A stretch of DNA of 64,000 nt. Origin: SZUA-35 sp963781035. GTDB taxonomy: Bacteria > Actinomycetota > Acidimicrobiia > Acidimicrobiales > SZUA-35. The notes under the pieces were generated by a model that worked only from the letters and a program-made list of their open reading frames with translations, was not told where the DNA came from and did not search any database. Both the position numbers and the translations under genes were made by a program. Location of the stretch: NCBI GenBank assembly GCA_963781035.1, contig CAWAEN010000007.1, positions 248,001 through 312,000 on the forward strand, given 5' to 3'. Positions 29,871 through 38,649 of this stretch are shown here, one piece after another; position 1 is the first letter of the stretch; the number at the start of each line of letters is the position of its first letter.

Positions 29871-30665
29871 ATGGGACTCACCGAGGGTGCAAGCATGTTC
29901 CTGAAGACTGGCGAGGCCTATGACGGCTTCATGGGTCGGTATTCCCGACCCTTGGCGAAGGCGTTCGTCGACGCCAGCGACGTCGTCGGGGCCACAGGTG
30001 TGCTCGATGTCGGCTGCGGGCCTGGAGCGTTGACCGGAGAGTTGGTGTCGAGGCTCGGGAGCGACGCGGTGTTCGCGGTCGATCCTTCTCCCCCGTTCGC
30101 CGCCGCGTGCAAGGCCAGACATCCCGGTGTCGATGTGCGGACCGGGCGGGCCGAAGCGCTTCCGTTCGAGACGGCCAGCTTCGACATCGCACTCTCGCAG
30201 CTCGTCCTGCACTTCGTGAGCGATCCTGATTCCGTTGTGGCCGAACTCGGGCGGGTGGTGCGTCCGGGCGGCTCTGTCGGTGCATGCGTCTGGGACTTCG
30301 ACGAAGGCATGGAGATGCTCCGGACCTTCTGGGACGCCGCCCTCGATGTCGATCCGACCGCCCCGGACGAAGCGAGAACGTTGCGCTTCGGCCGTGAAGG
30401 GGAGATCGTCGAGTTGTTCGAGACTGCCGGTTTCGAGTCGGTGACCGAGCGGACGATCACCTGCTCGTCCCGCTACGAAGGCTTCGACGAACTGTGGGAT
30501 GGCTTCCTGGCCGGCATCGGACCAGCCGGGTCGTTCTGTCTCTCGCTCGACCCGGATGATCGTGCCGCGGTGCGAGCCGGCATGTTCGAACGCCTGGGTT
30601 CGCCATCGGGCTCGTTCACGCTCGGAGCAGTCGCTCGCAGTGCTCACGCCGTGACTCCCGCCTGA
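29871..30665 (+). CDS. Class I SAM-dependent methyltransferase
   Basis: 264-residue methyltransferase, intact. Motif I is VLDVGCGPGALT, followed by the acidic post-I residue in FAVDPSPPF, then GRAEALPFETASFDIALSQLVLHFV and the post-III ELGRVVRPGG. These features place it in the Methyltransf_11 group (UbiE-like fold). Acceptor unknown. An AAAGG ribosome site precedes the ATG. No sequence or context clue to its pathway is visible. Confidence 0.88.
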   Translation: MGLTEGASMFLKTGEAYDGFMGRYSRPLAKAFVDASDVVGATGVLDVGCGPGALTGELVSRLGSDAVFAVDPSPPFAAACKARHPGVDVRTGRAEALPFETASFDIALSQLVLHFVSDPDSVVAELGRVVRPGGSVGACVWDFDEGMEMLRTFWDAALDVDPTAPDEARTLRFGREGEIVELFETAGFESVTERTITCSSRYEGFDELWDGFLAGIGPAGSFCLSLDPDDRAAVRAGMFERLGSPSGSFTLGAVARSAHAVTPA

Positions 30666-30693
30666 GTACGTTCCCTCAAGCGAAGCCTGTGGG

Positions 30694-31260
30694 GTGCCGA
30701 AACCATTGTCCATGGAGTCGACCTCGCCACTACCCCAGACCTGTACCGACCAGTTGCTGAAGCTCTCCAGCCACGTTGACGGACAGCAGGTGCTCTACGC
30801 GACGAAGTTCAACCGTCCGGACGGGAAGCTCAAGGGCCCGTCGACCGTGGCCGTCGCCCGGTTCGCGGCCAACGCTGCTCTGAAGGCGGCAAGCCGGGCG
30901 ATCGCCAGCGGAATCCCGGGCGATGGTTGGTTGATCGCGACCCCGACCGGAATTGCCATCTTCAAGAAGAGCCTGATCGGCGGTGTGGGCAGCCACCTCG
31001 GCACACTCACCGCCGATGCCATCGCCGGTGTTTCAGTGGCTCACGGCAAGAAGGCGACCCGGACCCAGATCACGATCACGATGGTCGACCAGTCCTTCGC
31101 CACGGTCTGGGTGAAGACGGCGGAGACCTACCCGGCGCTGTCGCCGTGGATCCGGGGTCAGAGCGAGGCCCAGGCCGACGCGATGTCGCCATTGAACGTG
31201 CCGCCCGGCACTCCCCTGTTCGATCCGGATCAGTTGTTGAACTCGCTTCCCGGCCACTGA
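30694..31260 (+). CDS. Uncharacterised protein, possible PH-like fold
   Basis: 188 residues from GTG 30694, or 182 from ATG 30712. I do not recognise the family. No signal peptide or clear transmembrane helix is seen; an alanine-rich helix (about 52-72) is followed by alternating hydrophobic strands such as GWLIATPTGIAIF and TRTQITITMVDQSFATVWVKT. This strand pattern is reminiscent of bacterial PH-like domains, but that is a guess from shape. It lies between a methyltransferase and selD on the same strand. Confidence 0.7.
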   Translation: MPKPLSMESTSPLPQTCTDQLLKLSSHVDGQQVLYATKFNRPDGKLKGPSTVAVARFAANAALKAASRAIASGIPGDGWLIATPTGIAIFKKSLIGGVGSHLGTLTADAIAGVSVAHGKKATRTQITITMVDQSFATVWVKTAETYPALSPWIRGQSEAQADAMSPLNVPPGTPLFDPDQLLNSLPGH

Positions 31261-31343
31261 GCCGCAGCCGTGGGGGATGCTGGTCAACTCTCTGCCGAGC
31301 GTTGTGACGAGTACCCTCCACCCAGAGCGAAAGGGGGTGTGCG

Positions 31344-32384
31344 ATGAATGATCGACCGACGCGTCTCACGCAGTTCAGTCACGGCGCTGGTTGAAGCTGC
31401 AAGCTCGCGCCCAGCGCACTGGCTCAGGTCGTGAGCCACCTCCCGACACCTTCGAATGCCGACCTCCTCGTTGGTCCGGCCACCGGCGACGATGCTGCCA
31501 TCTGGCGTCTCGACGAACATCGGAGCCTCGTCTCCACCGCCGACTTCATCACCCCGGTCGTGGACGATGCGCGCACGTGGGGCCGAGTCGCGGCAGCCAA
31601 CAGCGTGTCTGATGTGTATGCCATGGGCGGGCGGCCGTTGTTCGCGCTGAATCTCGTCGGCTGGAATGTCGATGTCCTCTCGACCGAGCTGCTCGGCGAG
31701 GTCCTCAGCGGCGGGCAGGACATCGCAGACGAGGCCGGTTTCGTGATCGCCGGTGGTCACACGATCGACGACCCGGAGCCGAAATACGGGATGGCGGTCA
31801 CCGGTGAGGTCGCCACCGATCGTTATCTGACGAACGCCGGCCTGCAGCCGGGACAGGACCTCATCCTCACCAAGCCGCTCGGTATCGGCGTGATCACGAC
31901 CGCGATCAAGGCCGACCTCGCCGCGGCCGACGTCGCCGCGGCGGCAGTCGCGTCGATGATCAGGCTCAACGATGTCGGTGCCCGTGTCGCACTGGCGGCA
32001 GGTGCAACGGGTTGTACCGATGTCACCGGGTTCGGCCTCATGGGCCACCTCGGTCGGATGGCCCAGCAGAGCAGTGTCACGGTTCGGGTCGAGGTGGCGG
32101 CTGTGCCGTTCATCGAAGGGGCTCGTGAGCTGGCAGCCGACGGCGTCATCCCCGGTGGCAGTCGGCGCAATCTCGAGTGGGCTTCTGAGTTCACTGATCC
32201 CACCACGCACGACGAACTGACCCAGGTGTTGATCGCCGACGCCCAGACATCCGGCGGGCTGGTCTTCGGTGTGGATCCGAGCGAGACCGAGGGTGTCCTG
32301 GCCGAACTCGCCTCGACCGGCCATCGAGCGGCCTTGATCGGCCGCACCGAGGCGGCGTCAGGCTCCGCGATCATCCTGGTCTGA
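31344..32384 (+). CDS. selD: Selenide, water dikinase (selenophosphate synthetase), selenocysteine-containing
   Basis: 346 residues when TGA 31392-31394 is read as selenocysteine (U17). It makes selenophosphate from selenide and ATP, the selenium donor for selenocysteine. From ATG 31344 the start reads LTQFSHGAG-U-SCK, aligning with E. coli SelD SHGAGCGCK, so U17 replaces the catalytic Cys17 and K20 is the essential lysine. The frame is the same before and after the TGA. ATP-binding and fold motifs follow: GDDAAIW, AANSVSDVYAMGG, GGHTIDD, GCTDVTGFGLMGH. AAAGGGGGTG lies just upstream of the ATG. Ordinary gene calling would start at GTG 31431 and lose the active site. A candidate SECIS hairpin follows the TGA. 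Confidence 0.92.
31420..31438 (+). promoter_or_regulatory. Candidate bacterial SECIS hairpin in selD
   Basis: Seven-base perfect stem TGGCTCA / TGAGCCA with loop GGTCG, 32 bases after the TGA codon. The A-GGUC apex resembles the E. coli fdhF SECIS loop as I remember it. Spacing is at the long end of what bacterial SECIS models allow. Confidence 0.65.
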
Positions 32385-32409
32385 GGTTCGCGCCGCGCTG
32401 CGGTTCAGG

Positions 32410-32429
32410 AGCGTTCGGTCACGAACGCT
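32410..32429. terminator. Hairpin between convergent selD and F420-enzyme genes
   Basis: Perfect 8-base stem AGCGTTCG / CGAACGCT with loop GTCA; the stop codon of the minus-strand gene (32419-32421) is in the loop. Probable shared terminator. Confidence 0.5.
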
Positions 32430-32859
32430 GGGTCACGAACACCGGGATCTCTCGATCGGTCTTCTCCTGATAGTCGGCATAGCTCGGGAAGACGGCGACG
32501 GCCCGGTCCCACCACGCAGCCCGTTCGTCCCCGGTGACGAGGCGAACGGTCGCCGCGAACGGCTCGGGGCCGTCTTGCACGGTCACGTTCGGATCGGCGA
32601 CGAGGTTGTGATACCAACCCGGATGGCTGGGGGCACCGCCTTTGGAGGCGATGATGGCATAGTCGCCGCCGTGCTCGACCCGCATGAGCGGGACCTTGCG
32701 GACCTTTCCGCTCTTGTGTCCTTTGCAGGTCATCACGATGATCGGGATACCGGTGTCCCGCAGGGTGTTCGCTTCGGTGCCGCCCGACCGTTCGTAGGCC
32801 TCGACTTGGTCGTTGACCCACTCCCAGGTGCCCGGTTCGTACTCGCCTTGGATCGTCAT
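32419..32859 (-). CDS. Deazaflavin (F420)-dependent nitroreductase family protein
   Basis: 146-residue protein of the Ddn/F420H2-dependent reductase family (split-barrel flavin fold), which uses coenzyme F420 to reduce quinones or other acceptors. Visible family features are the phosphate-binding HKSGKVRKVPLMRV segment and ASKGGAPSHPGWYHNL, followed by AWWDRAVAVFPSYADYQEKT. Length is standard. The start at 32859 is supported by TAGGCT six bases upstream. It implies F420 biosynthesis in this organism. It is convergent with selD. Confidence 0.9.
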   Translation of the reverse strand: MTIQGEYEPGTWEWVNDQVEAYERSGGTEANTLRDTGIPIIVMTCKGHKSGKVRKVPLMRVEHGGDYAIIASKGGAPSHPGWYHNLVADPNVTVQDGPEPFAATVRLVTGDERAAWWDRAVAVFPSYADYQEKTDREIPVFVTQRS

Positions 32860-32865
32860 GGCGTG

Positions 32866-32871
32866 AGCCTA
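32866..32871 (-). promoter_or_regulatory. -10 hexamer TAGGCT of the F420-enzyme gene
   Basis: TAGGCT six bases before the ATG at 32859. Confidence 0.5.
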
Positions 32872-32896
32872 CGCCACGCAGGTCAGGCGATGATCG

Positions 32897-33760
32897 TCAC
32901 CCGACGTGTCCGACATGGGCGACTCGTCGTCGGCCGGCAGCACCGGCGAAGACGAAGGCGAACACGAACACGACGGCGCCGGCCAGCACGATCACGGGCC
33001 CCGAGGCGACGTCGAGGTGATAGCTGGCATTCATGCCGACGAACCCGGTCGCGGCACCGATCACGGTGGCCGACCAGAGCATGGTGGAGAACGTCGAGGT
33101 GAGCAGCCGGGCCACGACCGCAGGCAGCACCAGTGCTGCGGCAATGAGTGTCACACCCATGACATTCATCGTGGCGAGAATGGCGGCTGCGAGCAGACCC
33201 ATCAGGACACCGTCGGTGACGGCGACGTTCACACCGCTGACCTCGGCGACGTCTGGATCGAAGGTGACGAAGAGCAGTCTGCGGTAGCCGGCGGTGATCA
33301 CGGCAACCGTGAGCGCGGTGACGGCGATGATGACCCACACGTCCGTGGTCGAGACGCCGAGAACATTGCCGAAGAGTGCGGCGTCGGCGTTCTGGCCTGT
33401 GGTGCCGAACACCTGGATGAGCGCGAGTCCGAGTGCGAAGGACGCCGTCGTGACCACCCCGATCGCGGCGTCTGAGCCCACGGGACGTCGACGTGTGATC
33501 CCACCGATGAGCAGCGCAGAGGCCAGACCCCACACGCCGGCGCCGAGGAAGACGTTCACCCCGAGGAGCGAGGAAGCGGCGAAACCACCGAAGATCGAGT
33601 GAGCGAGCCCATGCCCGATGTAGCTCATCGACCTCAGGACGACGTAGCAGCCGATCAGACCACAGAGAGCGCCGGCGATGGTGGCAACGAGCAGACCGTT
33701 CCGGAAGAACTCGAACTCGTACGGACGGAAGGCGTCGGAGAGCAACGAGGCAGTGATCAT
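32897..33760 (-). CDS. Metal ABC transporter permease (ZnuB/MntB type)
   Basis: 287-residue integral membrane permease of the ABC-3 family, with about eight hydrophobic segments. Family landmarks are FRNGLLVATIAGALCGLIGCYVVLRSMSYIGHGLAHS and the later VTLIAAALVLPAVVARLL. It takes up zinc or manganese with the ATPase and binding protein encoded upstream. Its ATG overlaps the ATPase stop codon by one base (TGATG), so the three genes form one coupled operon read on the minus strand: binding protein, ATPase, permease. Confidence 0.92.
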   Translation of the reverse strand: MITASLLSDAFRPYEFEFFRNGLLVATIAGALCGLIGCYVVLRSMSYIGHGLAHSIFGGFAASSLLGVNVFLGAGVWGLASALLIGGITRRRPVGSDAAIGVVTTASFALGLALIQVFGTTGQNADAALFGNVLGVSTTDVWVIIAVTALTVAVITAGYRRLLFVTFDPDVAEVSGVNVAVTDGVLMGLLAAAILATMNVMGVTLIAAALVLPAVVARLLTSTFSTMLWSATVIGAATGFVGMNASYHLDVASGPVIVLAGAVVFVFAFVFAGAAGRRRVAHVGHVG

Positions 33761-34623
33761 CAGGCGACCACGTCCGGGGCGATGGATCGAAGATCGATCT
33801 GGTTCTGGTCGACCGCGCTGTCGAAGGAGTCGAGCGGTCGCCGTGCGTCGACCACCACGGGCATGCCGGCGTGGAGAAGCACTTCCATCGGCGAGCCGTA
33901 GGTGGCCTCGAGGATCTGCGGAGTCAGCACGTCCACGGGCGCCCCCGATCCGATCACACGGATGTTGAGGCAGAGTACGGCGGGCAGGTGCGCCGCGATC
34001 CCGTTGAGGTCGTGGGTCGTGACGACGATCGCGAGGCCGTCGCTTCGGAGCTCGTCGAGCAGATGGAGCACCTCGTGCCGCGTCTGGACGTCGAGCCCGC
34101 TCGTCGGCTCGTCGAGCAACAACACGTCGGCTTCGGTCATGAGCGCACGGGCCAGGAACATCCGCTGCTGCTGACCGCCACTGAGGGCGCGGATGTGGCG
34201 ATCGGCCAGGCCGCCGAGACCGAGGCGATCGAGCACAGCGTCGAGTTGACGCCGCTCGGCCCGTCGCTCGCCTGTCGACGACCAGAAGCGTCGCACGGGG
34301 CGGGTGCGAGCCATGAGAACACACTCGGCCACCGTCACCGGGAAGTCCCAGTTCACCTGCTCGAGCTGAGGGACGAAACCGAACCGAAGCCCTCTCGTGC
34401 GTTCGACCGTGCCCGCAGTGGGCGCGACGCTGCCGGAAAGCGCCCGGAGCAAGGTCGTCTTGCCGGAGCCGGATGGACCGACGATCCCGAGGAAGTCGCC
34501 GCCCGCGACATCGAGTGACACGTCGTCGAGGACGAGGTCGTGTTCGTAGGCGTGGGAGACGCCGCACACCCGGATCAATGGCTCTCCCGCAATCGAGCGA
34601 ACCACTCCGTCGAGCCGGCTCAT
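33760..34623 (-). CDS. Metal ABC transporter ATP-binding protein (ZnuC/MntA type)
   Basis: 287-residue ATPase. Walker A GPSGSGKTT, Q-loop in FVPQLEQVNWDFPVTV, signature LSGGQQQR, Walker B VLLLDEPTSGLD, and the switch histidine in VVTTHDL. The sequence around the Q-loop is typical of zinc/manganese importers. A roughly 50-residue C-terminal extension after the ATPase core is unremarkable. The ATG at 34623 overlaps the stop of the binding-protein gene (ATGA), showing translational coupling. Energises uptake through the downstream permease. Confidence 0.93.
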   Translation of the reverse strand: MSRLDGVVRSIAGEPLIRVCGVSHAYEHDLVLDDVSLDVAGGDFLGIVGPSGSGKTTLLRALSGSVAPTAGTVERTRGLRFGFVPQLEQVNWDFPVTVAECVLMARTRPVRRFWSSTGERRAERRQLDAVLDRLGLGGLADRHIRALSGGQQQRMFLARALMTEADVLLLDEPTSGLDVQTRHEVLHLLDELRSDGLAIVVTTHDLNGIAAHLPAVLCLNIRVIGSGAPVDVLTPQILEATYGSPMEVLLHAGMPVVVDARRPLDSFDSAVDQNQIDLRSIAPDVVA

Positions 34624-35621
34624 TGTGGGTACTCGGCGTCGTCGGAGGCGACGTTGCGGGGAACGAGGTCCTCCAGGGCGGCAGGATCGCCGCCGAGTGC
34701 GGAGGTCATCGTGATGTAGTTGCTGCGCATCAGTCCCACCCACGAATGGTCGGCGTCTCCGGGAGCCCCGGGAAGGTCGTCGTCGCGCAGCGTGTCGACG
34801 AACGTGCCGCCGGCCTCGCTCGAGATCTGGTCGAGGATGGGTGAGGGGAAGACTTCGGAGCCGAAGATGGCAGGCACCCCGGTGTTGCGAACCTGATCGA
34901 TGAGCGCCGCCACTTCTCGGGGCGAGGGCTCGCCGAAGTCGGCCGGCTGAATGGCCCCGATCACGGTGAAGCCGTAGTTGTCGGCGAAATAGGCGTAGGC
35001 GTCGTGGTAGGTGAGCAACACTCGGTTGGCTTCGGGAATGGTGGCGAAACTGGCCGCCATTGCCGTGTCGAGTTCGGCGACGATGGCGGTGAAGTCGTCG
35101 TAGTTCCGCCGATAGTCATCAGCTCCACCAGGGTCGATCTCGGTCATGGTGGCTCTGATGATCTCGCCGTACGCCAGGGCGTAGTCCGGGTCGGTCCACA
35201 GATGGGGGTTCGGCTTGCCCTCGTCCTCCGGGAACGAGAAGTCGTACTTGTACTCCGACGGTGAGAGCGACTCGTTGCCCAATTCGACCAGCGGGGTGGC
35301 CTCTGGTTTGTTGGCGAGCGCCAACTCCTTCGTCGGCTCCTCGAGGACCAGCCCGTTGATGAAGATGGCATCAGCTCCCGAGAACAGCTCGGCCGCCCTC
35401 GGTGAGGGTTCGAAGGTGTGGGAGTTGGTGCCCTCCGGGACGACGCCGACGATCTCGGCTCGATCACCGATGATGTTGGCGGCGATCGAGGTGATCGGGG
35501 CGACGGTGGTGACCACGGTCAGTCCCGGGGCCGACGTCTCGTTGGCACCCGAGTCGGATCCGCATGCTGCGAGCAGCACGGCAAGGACGGTCAGCAGCAT
35601 CAAGAAGCGGTTCGTCGACAC
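34620..35621 (-). CDS. Metal ABC transporter substrate-binding lipoprotein (ZnuA/PsaA type)
   Basis: 333-residue lipoprotein: lipobox LAAC with C20 as modified cysteine, then a cluster A-I metal-binding fold. Metal-ligand regions are visible in TNSHTFEPSP, PNPHLWTDPDYA and TYHDAYAYFADNYGF, with a late aspartate region near DTLRDD. There is no long histidine-rich loop, so manganese or zinc are both possible. GTG start at 35621, supported by TACAGT six bases upstream. First gene of the three-gene importer operon. Confidence 0.92.
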   Translation of the reverse strand: MSTNRFLMLLTVLAVLLAACGSDSGANETSAPGLTVVTTVAPITSIAANIIGDRAEIVGVVPEGTNSHTFEPSPRAAELFSGADAIFINGLVLEEPTKELALANKPEATPLVELGNESLSPSEYKYDFSFPEDEGKPNPHLWTDPDYALAYGEIIRATMTEIDPGGADDYRRNYDDFTAIVAELDTAMAASFATIPEANRVLLTYHDAYAYFADNYGFTVIGAIQPADFGEPSPREVAALIDQVRNTGVPAIFGSEVFPSPILDQISSEAGGTFVDTLRDDDLPGAPGDADHSWVGLMRSNYITMTSALGGDPAALEDLVPRNVASDDAEYPQ

Positions 35622-35627
35622 GCATCC

Positions 35628-35633
35628 ACTGTA
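35628..35633 (-). promoter_or_regulatory. -10 hexamer TACAGT of the metal importer operon
   Basis: TACAGT six bases before GTG 35621. I see no obvious Zur or MntR palindrome beside it. Confidence 0.5.
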
Positions 35634-35670
35634 GGACTCCTGCAACCAGGTCGCAGAACCGGGCGGCGGC

Positions 35671-36783
35671 CTACTTGCGGGGCTCGCGAGGGAGCCCGAG
35701 CACCCGCTCCCCCAGGATGTTGCGCATGATGTCGGAGGTACCGCCCATGATGGTGTAGCCCGGTGCGTAAGCGAGTCCCTTGCCGACGTCGTCGAACAGC
35801 ATTGCATCGGCGCCGAAGACCTTCGACACGAACTGGGCCACCCGCCACTCGTGTTCGGTGCAGAAACACTTCGTGGCCGCACTGAAACCGGCCGGGGCCT
35901 GGCGGAGGACCTCGCGGTAGACGAGGAGGCGACCGACCCGATAGCCGGTCTCGAGTCTCGCGATCTCGTCTCTGACGACCGGATCGGTCGTGTCGGCTCG
36001 TTCGAGCGCCAACTCGAACAGCGCCCTGTTGGACACCAGCCGGTCGATGCCACCTCGCTCGTGTTCGAGCTGCTTCATCGTCTGCTTGAAGGCATTCCCC
36101 TCGACGCCGACGAGATTGGCGACCGGGACTCTGACGTCGGTGAAATAGACCTCGCAGAAGTGGCGGTTCGTGGTCATGTCGGTGATCGGGCGTACCTCGA
36201 TGCCGGGCGTGTCCATGGGGACGACCACTTCGGAGATTCCCTGGTGGGGTGGTCCGTCGGCTGCGGTACGACAGATCAGATAGCAGTAGTCGGCGACCTC
36301 GCCGAAGCTGGTCCAGATCTTCTGTCCGTTGATCACGAAATCGTCGCCGTCACGCACGGCTGAGGTCTTGAGTGCGGCGAGATCGGATCCGGCATCCGGC
36401 TCACTCATGCCGATGCACCAGGTGGACGCTCCGCTCAACATCGCGGGGAGGTACTCGGCTTGCTGGTCTGCGGTGCCGTAGGCGATGAGGGTTGGTCCCA
36501 TCTGCCGGTCGGCGAACCACATCGCCGCGATCGGCGCTCCCGCGGCGATCATCTCCTCGGCAACGATCACACGCTCGATCGGCGGCCGATCCTGTCCTCC
36601 GTGTTCCTTGGGCCAGCCCATGCCGATCCAGCCTTCGTCGGCCATGACCTGGGCGAACTCCTTGGAGAATCCGTTGATCCACGAGTCGTTGTGACGACCG
36701 AAACGGCTGACGCCGTCGGCGGCCACTTCTCGAGCACGTTTCTGCAGCATCTCGAGATCGTGATTCAGGCGGAAGTCGAGCAC
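35671..36783 (-). CDS. Acyl-CoA dehydrogenase
   Basis: 370-residue FAD enzyme, intact. Markers: GWPKEHGGQDRPP, CIGMSEPDAGSDLA (flavin/substrate), FVINGQKIWTSFG, RHFCEVYFTDVRVP, and the C-terminal IMGGTSDIMRNILGERVLGLPREPR. The closing motif is typical of actinobacterial FadE-type enzymes acting on steroid side chains or long acyl chains; the specific substrate is unknown. GTG start at 36783, preceded by a GAGGAGG ribosome site. It is divergent from the beta-hydroxyacid dehydrogenase. Confidence 0.92.
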   Translation of the reverse strand: MLDFRLNHDLEMLQKRAREVAADGVSRFGRHNDSWINGFSKEFAQVMADEGWIGMGWPKEHGGQDRPPIERVIVAEEMIAAGAPIAAMWFADRQMGPTLIAYGTADQQAEYLPAMLSGASTWCIGMSEPDAGSDLAALKTSAVRDGDDFVINGQKIWTSFGEVADYCYLICRTAADGPPHQGISEVVVPMDTPGIEVRPITDMTTNRHFCEVYFTDVRVPVANLVGVEGNAFKQTMKQLEHERGGIDRLVSNRALFELALERADTTDPVVRDEIARLETGYRVGRLLVYREVLRQAPAGFSAATKCFCTEHEWRVAQFVSKVFGADAMLFDDVGKGLAYAPGYTIMGGTSDIMRNILGERVLGLPREPRK

Positions 36784-36902
36784 GGGGCCTCCTCGTCGGT
36801 GTCGGCGTATTGTTTCACACCGCTGTCCGAGCACCGGGATCTGGCGCACGGTGGCATCCCGGAATCGTTCCCTCTGCGGCGGGGGTGTGCCACATTGGCA
36901 CC

Positions 36903-37766
36903 ATGACGACTTGTGCTTTTCTCGGTCTCGGCAACATGGGTTATCCGATGGCGGGCCACCTCGTGGCCTCCGGGCTCGACGTCCGGGTGTTCAACCGGAC
37001 GTCGGCGAAGGGCGACGCGTGGGCCGCTCAACATGGCGGTGTGGCTTGCGCCAGCCCTCGCGAGGCAGCCGACGGGGCAGATTTCGTCATGGTCTGCGTC
37101 GGTGGCGACGACGACGTTCGCGCCGTGTTGTACGGCGACCAGGGAGCGCTGGGTGCTCTCGCATCCGGCGCCGTCGTGATCGACCACACGACGGCCTCGG
37201 CCGTGCTGGCCGAGGAACTGGCGGTGGCTTGCGCAGAGCGGGGTGTCGGCTTCATCGACGGCCCGATCTCCGGGGGTCAGGTCGGAGCCGAGAATGGGGT
37301 GCTGAGCGTCATGTGCGGTGGTGAGCCAGAACACTTCGCCGCGGCACAACCCGTGCTCGAGGCCTATGCCTCCACGATCACACTCGTCGGCCCTGCCGGT
37401 TCGGGTCAGCGCACCAAGATGGTCAATCAGATCCTGTGCGCGGGAGCGATCCAGGGAGCAGCCGAGGCCCTCGCGTTCGGGATGAAGGCCGGACTCGACA
37501 TGGACCGAGTTCTGAGTGCGGTGACCAAGGGGGCTGCAGGTTCGTGGTATCTGAGCAATCGAGGCGAGACCATGGTGGCCGACGAATTCGATTTCGGGTT
37601 TGCGGTCGATTGGCTGGCGAAGGATCTCGGCCTGGTCCGCGACGAGGCAGCCAAGCTCGAGACGGCGACCCCGCTGACCGAGTTGACTGCTCGGTACCTG
37701 GCCGAGCAGCAGGATGCCGGCGACAATCGTCTCGACGCGACCTCGATCATCCGCCGCTATCGCTGA
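36903..37766 (+). CDS. Beta-hydroxyacid dehydrogenase (3-hydroxyisobutyrate dehydrogenase family)
   Basis: 287-residue NAD(P)-dependent dehydrogenase. The N-terminal Rossmann motif is FLGLGNMGYPMA, the substrate-binding motif is FIDGPISGGQVGAENG, the catalytic lysine lies in the GQRTKMVNQI helix and a second conserved segment is WLAKDLGLV. It may oxidise 3-hydroxyisobutyrate in valine breakdown or a related acid (tartronate semialdehyde, GLYR-type). CACATT sits six bases before the ATG at 36903. It converges with a crotonase gene four bases away. Confidence 0.9.
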   Translation: MTTCAFLGLGNMGYPMAGHLVASGLDVRVFNRTSAKGDAWAAQHGGVACASPREAADGADFVMVCVGGDDDVRAVLYGDQGALGALASGAVVIDHTTASAVLAEELAVACAERGVGFIDGPISGGQVGAENGVLSVMCGGEPEHFAAAQPVLEAYASTITLVGPAGSGQRTKMVNQILCAGAIQGAAEALAFGMKAGLDMDRVLSAVTKGAAGSWYLSNRGETMVADEFDFGFAVDWLAKDLGLVRDEAAKLETATPLTELTARYLAEQQDAGDNRLDATSIIRRYR

Positions 37767-37768
37767 TG

Positions 37769-37784
37769 TTCACCTGCCGGTGAA
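37769..37784. terminator. Small hairpin between convergent genes
   Basis: Six-base stem TTCACC / GGTGAA with a four-base loop, just after the dehydrogenase stop and inside the last codons of the convergent crotonase. Weak candidate terminator. Confidence 0.3.
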
Positions 37785-38606
37785 GGTGGGCTTGCGCTTC
37801 TCGACGAACGCCGCTGCGGCTTCTTTGTGGTCTGAAGTGCCCATCGTTCGGACCATGGCCGAGGCTTCCGCGTCGAGCGCCGTCGCCAGATCAGCGTGGA
37901 GCGCCCGGTTCAGGTTCTCCTTCATGTAGCGGAGTGCGATCGGCGCTCGTTCCGCCAAGTCCTGGCACCACGCAAGAGCGGCCGCTTCGAAACCCTCGTC
38001 GGCCAACACCTGGTTGATGATCCCCAGATCCTTGGCCTCGGTGGCAGAGAGCCGTGGCGAGGTGAAGTAGAGCTCCTTCGCCTTGGCTGTTCCCACCAGT
38101 TGCGTGAGGAACCAGGACCCGCCGAAGTCGCCGCTGGCGCCGACGTTGGCGAAGGCGGTGACGATGATGGCTCGTTCCGCTGCGAGGCGAATGTCGGCGG
38201 CCAGAGCAATCGACAACCCAGCACCAGCGGCCGCGCCAGGCAGCGCCGCCACCACCGGCTTCGGGAACTCGTGGAGCGCCAAGGAGACCTCGCGCTGTCG
38301 TCGACGGAGGAATGCGATTCGATCATCGTGGCTGTCAGGCTGGCCTGGGCGGGACGAACCGCTGCTGTTGGCCTCGTGCATACCCTTGACATCACCGCCG
38401 GCGCAGAACGCACCCCCGTTGCCGGTGACCATCACGATCCGCACGTCTGGATCGGCAGCCAGCTCCGGGAGTGCCAGCGCAAAGCCGGCGTAGATGCCGC
38501 TCGACAGGGCATTTCGGCGCTCCGGACGATTGAAGGTGATCACACCGACGTTGCCCTCGATCGATGCGAGGAGATCTTCGGTGGTGGTGTCGATGGTGCG
38601 TCCCAT
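37770..38606 (-). CDS. Enoyl-CoA hydratase/isomerase family protein
   Basis: 278-residue crotonase. First oxyanion segment GGAFCAGGDVKGM, second region ALPGAAAGAGLSIALAADIRLA, then AFANVGASGDFGGSWFL and the C-terminal AFVEKRKPTFTG. It probably hydrates or isomerises an enoyl-CoA. The active-site glutamates of classical hydratases are not clearly in place (GASGDFGGSWF where many have an acidic residue), so an isomerase or other crotonase reaction is possible. The frame is open to 38807, but ATG 38606 is chosen by family alignment and CAGGCT six bases upstream. Confidence 0.88.
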   Translation of the reverse strand: MGRTIDTTTEDLLASIEGNVGVITFNRPERRNALSSGIYAGFALALPELAADPDVRIVMVTGNGGAFCAGGDVKGMHEANSSGSSRPGQPDSHDDRIAFLRRRQREVSLALHEFPKPVVAALPGAAAGAGLSIALAADIRLAAERAIIVTAFANVGASGDFGGSWFLTQLVGTAKAKELYFTSPRLSATEAKDLGIINQVLADEGFEAAALAWCQDLAERAPIALRYMKENLNRALHADLATALDAEASAMVRTMGTSDHKEAAAAFVEKRKPTFTGR

Positions 38607-38649
38607 CGTGGCAGCCTGCCACTCCGGAGCACGGTCGATCAAAGCCAGG

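Noticed and set aside
31261..31343. Possible tRNA-Sec gene next to selD
   Set aside because: I looked on both strands for a long acceptor/variable arm and a UCA anticodon loop; no cloverleaf could be formed in 83 bases.
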